A stretch of DNA of 64,000 nt from Massilia polaris (GTDB lineage: Bacteria; Pseudomonadota; Gammaproteobacteria; Burkholderiales; Burkholderiaceae_D). The translations under genes and the position numbers were made by a program. The notes below the pieces were generated by a model. The model was not told where the DNA came from and did not search any database. It was given only the letters and a program-made list of their open reading frames with translations. The stretch covers positions 248,001 through 312,000 of the forward strand of contig NZ_JABBGG010000003.1 in NCBI RefSeq assembly GCF_012927275.1. Direction: 5' to 3'. Positions 54,738 through 64,000 of the stretch are shown here, piece by piece; position 1 is the stretch's first letter, and each line of letters starts with the position of its first letter.

Positions 54738-54741
<4 letters not shown>
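54283..54741 (+). CDS. Universal stress protein, single UspA domain
   Basis: A 152-residue UspA protein beginning MFKTILVPTDGSDISQQAVA with the nucleotide-binding end MASHGRRGLGRLLAGSETQK. It lies nine bases after the tandem-Usp gene, so the two share a transcript. Its stop overlaps the convergent hybrid kinase stop by four bases. Confidence 0.9.
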
Positions 54742-58715
<3,974 letters not shown>

Positions 58716-58876
58716 GTGCGCCGTGCCGATAGCGGTGGAGGAAAAGGTTACCACAGGCATCCGACGGCGCGCGAACTGTTGTATGCAGGCGACTAAACAG
58801 CTGGCCTGGCTCAAGGATGCGCGCACGGCTGCGCGCGCCATGGTGCTCAACCGCGAAGGCGGATAGACTGGTGCAT

Positions 58877-59719
58877 ATGAACAATTCCAGAAAAGTCGCC
58901 AGCATCGCCGGCATCGCCAGCGTGCTGTGGGTCGGTTTGACCGCCGCGATCGCCGCCAGCCAGCGCCGGCTGGTGTTCAATCCGACCATCAAGCGCGAAG
59001 TGCCGAGCCCGCGCAGCAGCGGCCACCGCACGCGCCTGGTGAGCTTGCGCACCAGCGACGGCACCAAGCTGTCCGGCTGGCTGATGACGCCGGCCGTGGT
59101 CGGGCCGCGTCCGGCGGTGGTGTATTTCGGCGGCCGCTCCGAGGAAGTGTCATGGGTGGCGCGCGACGCCGGCAAGCTGTTCCCCGGCATGACGGTGCTG
59201 GCCGTGAATTACCGCGGCTACGGCGACTCGCAGGGCGACCCGGCGGAAAACCATATGGTCGAAGACGGCTGCATGCTGTACGACTGGCTTGCCGCGCGCA
59301 GCCGTGTCGACCAGGCCCGCATCGCCGTGGTCGGCCGCAGCCTCGGTTCCGGCGTGGCGGTGCAGGTCGCGCTGCAGCGCCCGGTGCAGTCGGTGGTACT
59401 GATCACGCCTTACGATTCGATCCTGGCGATCGCCCAGCGCCGCTTCCGCGCGATGCCGGTCAGCTTCGTGCTGCGCCACCGCTTCGAGTCGATCAAGTAT
59501 GCCGCCGAACTGAAGGCGCCCACCTACGTGGTGCGCGCGGCCAGCGACGACGTGGTGCCGCATTCGCACACCGACCTGCTGGTGTCCAAGCTGGGCAAGC
59601 TGCACCTGGACGAAATCATCCCCGATTCCGACCACTTCAACATCCCCTACCTGGCGGCCACCCAGGACAAGATCGCCGGCTTCCTCAGCACCCAGTTCGC
59701 GCAGCCGCGCGTGAGCTAG
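58877..59719 (+). CDS. Membrane-anchored alpha/beta hydrolase
   Basis: A 280-residue hydrolase. An N-terminal hydrophobic segment (about 8-27, VASIAGIASVLWVGLTAAIA) anchors or exports it. The alpha/beta fold follows with oxyanion region NYRGYGDSQGDP and nucleophile elbow VVGRSLGSGVAVQ. The acid and base Asp/His are probably in ASDDVVPHSHTD and DSDHFNIPYL. It belongs to the broad YfhR/ABHD13-type esterases with unknown substrate. ATG 58877 is preferred over the frame start at 58817. It converges with the cyclase gene, overlapping its stop by four bases. Confidence 0.8.
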   Translation: MNNSRKVASIAGIASVLWVGLTAAIAASQRRLVFNPTIKREVPSPRSSGHRTRLVSLRTSDGTKLSGWLMTPAVVGPRPAVVYFGGRSEEVSWVARDAGKLFPGMTVLAVNYRGYGDSQGDPAENHMVEDGCMLYDWLAARSRVDQARIAVVGRSLGSGVAVQVALQRPVQSVVLITPYDSILAIAQRRFRAMPVSFVLRHRFESIKYAAELKAPTYVVRAASDDVVPHSHTDLLVSKLGKLHLDEIIPDSDHFNIPYLAATQDKIAGFLSTQFAQPRVS

Positions 59720-61002
59720 GCGCCGGCAAAGAAGTGATAGCGATTGCGGCCCGCGTTCTTGGCCGCGTACATGGCCGCGTCGGCGCGGCGCAGCAGTTCG
59801 TCGGGACTGGCGGCGTCGCCCGGATACAGCGTGATGCCGATGCTGGCCGAAATGCGCGCTTCCCCCGCCTGCAGCACGAATGGCTTTTCGATCTCCGCCA
59901 GCATTTTCGCGCACAGCGCGTCGACCTTGGCCGGCTGCGTCACTTCGGTCAGCACCACCGTGAATTCGTCGCCGCCGAGCCGCGCCACGGTGTCGGTATC
60001 GCGCACGCACGCGCTGATGCGGTGCGCGACTTCCTGCAGCAACTGGTCGCCGGCTTCATGTCCGAGCCGGTCGTTGACGTCCTTGAAGCCATCCAGGTCG
60101 AGGTACAGCAGCGCCAGCGGCAGCCCGGTGCGGGCCGAGTGCTTGACCTCGTGTTCGATCCGCTCACGGAACAGGCTGCGGTTCGGCAGGCCGGTCAGGT
60201 AGTCGTAATTGGCGCTGCGCCGGATCCGGTCTTCGACCTCCTTGCGTTCGGTGATGTCGCGCGCGGTTCCCGCCACCGCCTCGCTGCGGCCGTGCGGATC
60301 GAGCACCGGCACCAGCAGGTATTCATAGGTCTTGTAGCGGCCGGGCGCGAGCGTGAAGGTCAGTTCGCCGCGATGGGTGGCCTGGGCGCGCAGCACATGC
60401 GCCACGTGCATCTCGATCTCGGGGGCGAAGGTCGTGGCCAGCGCGAAGAAGTCGGAACCCGGCAGCTGGTCGGCCTCGACCCGCATATGCGTGGCAAACG
60501 CCCGGTTGGCGTAGATGATGCGCCCGGCCGGGTCGATGATGAAGGCCAGGTCGGGTGAACTCGACAGCAGCGCGTCGAACAGCCGCGACTGGTAGTCGCG
60601 CAGCGCCGAGTAGCGCGCCAGCGAATCGGCGACGGCCTGGTCGATCGCCTCGTTGAAGCGGGTGATGTCTTCGGCGGCGTCGCTGCAGTCCTCGCGCTCG
60701 GTCCACAGCGTCAGCACGGCGGCGCGCAGCGCGCGGAACTCGGCGACCGCATCGTTGACCGAAAATCCCTGCGCCAGCCGCACCGCGCCGTGGTGCGACG
60801 CGTGGCTTTCGACGGCCTCGCCCGGGTCGGCGCCGCCTTGCTCACGTTCGACGTAGAGGGCGATCACCTCCAGCATGCCGCGCGCGTGGTCGCGCAGGGC
60901 GACGGCGTCGAGCTCGCGCGCCGACGCCAGCTGCCTGGCATGGCGCTCCCATTCATCGAGGATGGGCTCGATGCCGGAGCGGATGAACTGCGCCAGTTTC
61001 AT
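59716..61002 (-). CDS. RsbRD-PAS-GGDEF diguanylate cyclase
   Basis: A 428-residue soluble cyclase. An N-terminal helical RsbRD-like domain (about 1-145, MKLAQFIRSGIEPILDEWER) is followed by a PAS domain at about 145-265 (DLAFIIDPAGRIIYANRAFA) and GGDEF at 270-425, with TVARLGGDEFTVVL intact and an RxxD inhibitory site (RDTD) five residues before. Predicted active and product-inhibited. ATG 61002 follows GAGGTCAGC. The RsbRD domain normally belongs to stressosome proteins, so stress or light cues may feed c-di-GMP here (inference). Confidence 0.85.
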   Translation of the reverse strand: MKLAQFIRSGIEPILDEWERHARQLASARELDAVALRDHARGMLEVIALYVEREQGGADPGEAVESHASHHGAVRLAQGFSVNDAVAEFRALRAAVLTLWTEREDCSDAAEDITRFNEAIDQAVADSLARYSALRDYQSRLFDALLSSSPDLAFIIDPAGRIIYANRAFATHMRVEADQLPGSDFFALATTFAPEIEMHVAHVLRAQATHRGELTFTLAPGRYKTYEYLLVPVLDPHGRSEAVAGTARDITERKEVEDRIRRSANYDYLTGLPNRSLFRERIEHEVKHSARTGLPLALLYLDLDGFKDVNDRLGHEAGDQLLQEVAHRISACVRDTDTVARLGGDEFTVVLTEVTQPAKVDALCAKMLAEIEKPFVLQAGEARISASIGITLYPGDAASPDELLRRADAAMYAAKNAGRNRYHFFAGA

Positions 61003-61250
61003 GCTGACCTCGCCATTCTTACCGGAGTGCGGCGCAGCTGCGTTCGAACCCAGCCGTATCGCATGACCGCCCGGCATGATGCAAAAAGACGGCCGCAGCC
61101 GTTGCAGCGTCCTACACGTACGCCTCCATTACTCCTACTTTAAACCCAATTTCAATCACTTACCATAATCTCTGCTACGTGAAACCCTGCGCCACAGTTG
61201 AACTAACGGGGCCGGCAGCGAGAAAAAGTTAAACGAAACGGGAGAGCAAG

Positions 61251-61571
61251 ATGGCAAAGATTAATCAAGGCGGCAACAAGGGTCCCAACCAGCAGTCGGG
61301 TGGCATCCAGGACGGCGGCCGCGGCAACAAACAGAGCGACACCAGCAAGCGCGGCTTCGCTTCGATGGATCCTGACAAGCAGCGTGCCATCGCCTCCCAG
61401 GGCGGCCGCGCCGCCCACGCTTCCGGCAACGCCCACGAATTCACCTCGCAGGAGGCGCGCGAGGCTGGCAAGCTCAGCCACGGTGGCGGCAACCGCCAGA
61501 GCGGCACCAGCGATTCCGGCGGCAAGGCAGGCGGCGGCAACCAAGGCGGATCCGGCGCCGGTTCGCGCTGA
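61251..61571 (+). CDS. KGG-repeat general stress protein
   Basis: A 106-residue hydrophilic, glycine-rich protein. The KGG-family element RGFASMDPDKQRAIASQGGR is followed by AAHASGNAHEFTSQEAREAG. N- and C-terminal tails are Gly/Gln/Asn/Ser-rich and disordered. This is the YciG/con-10 family, induced in desiccation, stationary phase or sporulation in other organisms. The start follows a GGGAGAG site. Single gene. Confidence 0.85.
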   Translation: MAKINQGGNKGPNQQSGGIQDGGRGNKQSDTSKRGFASMDPDKQRAIASQGGRAAHASGNAHEFTSQEAREAGKLSHGGGNRQSGTSDSGGKAGGGNQGGSGAGSR

Positions 61572-61639
61572 TCGCTTCGCGCCCCCGGCCATGCATGGCG
61601 CGCCCGCCGGCATGGCTGTGGCCGCTGCAGCGGCGGTCA

Positions 61640-64000
61640 TCACGCCACCATGCGCGCTGCCGAATGCAGCGACGCCAGCAGTTCGAACAGGCTGACCGTG
61701 TCGGCCGGCTTGACGAAGTAATGGTCGAATCCGGCGGCCATCGCGCTGTCGCGGTCGTACCTGCTCGAATAGCCGGTCAGCGCCACCAAGGTCGCCTGTC
61801 CCGATTCGGCGCGCAGGCGCCGCGCCAGCTCGTTGCCGTCCATGCCGGGCAGCCCGATGTCGAGCAGGCAGGCGTGCGGCGCGAAGTGGGCCGCCTCCTC
61901 CAGCGCGCGCACCGCGTCGTGCTCGATCATGACCAGGTAACCGGCCTGGCGCAGCAGCAGCGCCATCGCATTGGCGGCCTCCTCGTTATCGTCCACCACC
62001 AGCACGCGCAAGGCAGTGCGGCCAGGCTGGCTGCCGGGCTCGCCGTCGTGGCCCGGCCGGGCGGCCAGGTGGCGCGGCAAATAAACCGAGAAGGTGCTGC
62101 CGGCATCCTTGCCGTCGCTGACGACAGTCACGTGGCCGTCGTGCAGCGTGACCAGGCTGCGCACCAGCGCCAGCCCCAGCCCCAGCCCGCCTTGCGAGCG
62201 GTCCGGCGAACGCTTGTGCTGGGTGAACAATTCGAAGACATGCGGCAGCAGGTCGGCGCCGATGCCGATGCCGTTGTCGCGCACGTGGATCTCCAGCGCG
62301 CCCGCGTGCACGACCACGTCGAGCGCAATGCACCCGCCGGGCGGCGTGTACTTGGACGCATTGTGCAGCAGGTTGGTCAGCACCTGGACCAGCCGTTTGC
62401 GGTCGCCCCACACCACCACCTCACCCTCCTCCGGCGCCTGCACCGTGATGCGGTGGCCGCGCTCCTGGATCAACGGCAGGGTCTGCTCGAGCGATTCCAG
62501 CACGACCTGGTGCAGGTCGAGGATGTCCTTTTCCAGCACCACCAGGCCGGTATTGACGCGCGACACATCCAGCAGGTCGTTGATCAGGCTGTTCATGTGG
62601 TTGACCTGGCGCTCGATGATGACGCTCGACTGCCTGACCCGCGCGACATTGTCGGGCGCCATGCCGAGCAGATGGGCGGCCGCACGGATCGGCGCCAGCG
62701 GGTTGCGCAGCTCGTGCGACAGCATCGCCAGGAATTCGTCCTTGTGGCGGCTGGCCTCGCGCAGCGATTCCTCGGCGCGCTTGCGCGCGGTGACGTCGAT
62801 CGACACGCCGCGGATCCAGCGCGGCACCCCGCCCGCATCGGCCACCACGGTGCCGTACACTTGCAGCCAGACCAGCTCGCCGCTGTCCGGGCGCACCAGC
62901 CGGATGATGTCGCCGTAGGTGCCACTTCGCGCCAGTGCGCCCCGGCGCGCCTGGTCCAGGCGCTTCATGTCCTCGGGCACGACCGCGCCCCAGACCTGGT
63001 GCATATTGGTCCAGTTGGCGCCGAACAGTTCCGGCGCATTTTCCGAAAAGATGACCTCATTGGTGGCCAGGATCCAGTCCCACACCACCATCCGCGCCAC
63101 TTTCATGCCCTCGCGCAGGCGCAGCTCGCTGCATTCGAGGGCCTGCTTGGCGAGGACGCGCTCGGTGACGTCGAAGCCTTCGACGAAAATGCCGCTGACT
63201 TCGGCGCCGGTGAAGATCGGCTGGTACACGAAATCGCAGTACACCGGGGTCATCGGGGCCCCGGCGGTTTTGTGCAGCAACAGCGTCACATCGCTCGCGG
63301 CAAACGGCTTGCCCGACTGGTACACGCCATCGAGCAGTTCGTAGAAGCCCTGTCCCGCGACTTCGGGCAAGGCCTCGCGCACGGTTTTTCCGATCAGTTC
63401 GCGGTCGCCGATAAAGCGCGCATAGGCGGCATTGGCGAATTCGTACACCAGGTCCGGCCCGCGCAGGATGCACATGAATCCGGGCGCCTGCTGGAACAAG
63501 GCGCGCAGGCGTTCGCCTTCCGACGCATGCTGCCGGTCCAGCGCCTGTTCGGCCTCGATCAGTTGCGCCGCCTGCCGCGCTTCAAGGTGCTGCGCCTGCT
63601 CGCGCTGGGCGATCTGCTCGGTCAGCGCATGGTTGACCTGTTCCAGCTCGGCCTTGGCGTTGTGCTGGGCGGTGACGTCGTTACAGACCACCAGCACGCC
63701 ATGGACGCCATCGTTGTCCTCGACCGGGCTGTAGCCGTAGGTCCACCAGACCTCCTCGCGCTTGCCGTTGCGGGTGACGGGCACCAGCTGGTCTTCGTTC
63801 CAGGTCGCGCCTTTGCCGTCCATGACGAATTCGATCTGCGGGCCGATGATCGGCCAGATCTCTTCCCAGCACTCGCGCCCGGGCTGGCCCAAGGCACCCG
63901 GATGGCGCTCCGGCCCCATCGTGCGCGAATAGGCGTCGTTGTAGAACTGGACGAGGTCGGGTCCCCACCACAGGAACATCGGGTGGCTGGAGGAGAGCAT
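61640..64000 (-). CDS. PAS hybrid histidine kinase, N-terminus cut by window edge
   Basis: A kinase of at least 786 residues. PAS domains cover about 1-400 (the first with HPMFLWWGPDLVQFYNDAYS, the family shared with the protein at 17482). HisKA follows with FLAMLSHELRNPLAPIRAAA, then HATPase (NASKYTPPGG, GLGLGLALV) and a receiver with Asp in CLLDIGLPGMDG and Lys in FVKPAD. The frame is open to the last base; the ATG at 64000 is coincidental and the true start lies outside. Soluble as far as seen. No partner regulator is in view. Confidence 0.85.
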   Translation of the reverse strand: MLSSSHPMFLWWGPDLVQFYNDAYSRTMGPERHPGALGQPGRECWEEIWPIIGPQIEFVMDGKGATWNEDQLVPVTRNGKREEVWWTYGYSPVEDNDGVHGVLVVCNDVTAQHNAKAELEQVNHALTEQIAQREQAQHLEARQAAQLIEAEQALDRQHASEGERLRALFQQAPGFMCILRGPDLVYEFANAAYARFIGDRELIGKTVREALPEVAGQGFYELLDGVYQSGKPFAASDVTLLLHKTAGAPMTPVYCDFVYQPIFTGAEVSGIFVEGFDVTERVLAKQALECSELRLREGMKVARMVVWDWILATNEVIFSENAPELFGANWTNMHQVWGAVVPEDMKRLDQARRGALARSGTYGDIIRLVRPDSGELVWLQVYGTVVADAGGVPRWIRGVSIDVTARKRAEESLREASRHKDEFLAMLSHELRNPLAPIRAAAHLLGMAPDNVARVRQSSVIIERQVNHMNSLINDLLDVSRVNTGLVVLEKDILDLHQVVLESLEQTLPLIQERGHRITVQAPEEGEVVVWGDRKRLVQVLTNLLHNASKYTPPGGCIALDVVVHAGALEIHVRDNGIGIGADLLPHVFELFTQHKRSPDRSQGGLGLGLALVRSLVTLHDGHVTVVSDGKDAGSTFSVYLPRHLAARPGHDGEPGSQPGRTALRVLVVDDNEEAANAMALLLRQAGYLVMIEHDAVRALEEAAHFAPHACLLDIGLPGMDGNELARRLRAESGQATLVALTGYSSRYDRDSAMAAGFDHYFVKPADTVSLFELLASLHSAARMVA

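Overview
The window is high-GC bacterial chromosome, most likely from a betaproteobacterium of the family Oxalobacteraceae (Massilia, Duganella or Janthinobacterium relatives). The reasons are an FxDxF-type PEP-CTERM protein, an Fnr-controlled cbb3 oxidase cluster, an RNA matching the betaproteobacterial toxic small RNA, and a very high density of PAS-containing hybrid histidine kinases. The assignment is inferred from gene content; no ribosomal RNA is present.

Layout. 1-6.5 kb: a cut SulP transporter, then a short-chain dehydrogenase, Ku and a small membrane protein on the plus strand, facing a secreted beta/gamma-crystallin protein and the three-domain ligase LigD on the minus strand; Ku and LigD form a bacterial end-joining repair module. 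6.6-10.3 kb: a 2-hydroxyacid dehydrogenase, an FMN L-lactate dehydrogenase, two near-identical tRNA-Arg(ACG) units each with promoter and terminator, and a PEP-CTERM protein. 10.3-13.4 kb: a CHASE8-type hybrid kinase coupled to a YfiR-like protein, a small hypothetical gene and the toxic-sRNA candidate. 13.4-17.5 kb: an AT-richer accessory island with an IS66 remnant, an acyltransferase, degraded ORFs, an orphan polymorphic-toxin tail overlapping its Imm27 immunity gene, and a pilus/secretion-like membrane protein.

17.5-27 kb is a signalling block: PAS-REC protein, MetE-like methyltransferase coupled to a large hybrid kinase, REC-GGDEF diguanylate cyclase, a small CxxC protein, a REC-kinase gene broken by an internal inversion of about 140 bp, and a NarL-type kinase. 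27-33.9 kb: type II NADH dehydrogenase, two tandem secreted proteins with Asp/His/Lys-rich tails, a LytS/LytR-type two-component pair, a REP-like palindrome, a DUF885 protein and a tiny lipoprotein. 34-38.7 kb: an RhlE-like helicase, a P-type cation ATPase and Fnr.

38.7-54.7 kb is the microaerobic respiration region. hemN, a TauE/SafE-like protein, ccoI and ccoS lie upstream of ccoNOQP, ccoG, fixH and a small membrane protein, all on the minus strand. Beyond them are an Aer-like chemoreceptor, an ADP-forming acyl-CoA synthetase fused to an acetyltransferase, and two universal stress proteins. TTGAT-N4-ATCAA Fnr boxes lie before ccoN, the chemoreceptor and the synthetase/Usp divergent promoter, with a weaker one before hemN, so the Fnr encoded alongside plausibly controls the set. 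54.7-64 kb: a 1325-residue hybrid kinase with two receivers and an HPt domain, an alpha/beta hydrolase, an RsbRD-PAS-GGDEF cyclase, a KGG stress protein, and a PAS hybrid kinase running off the right edge.
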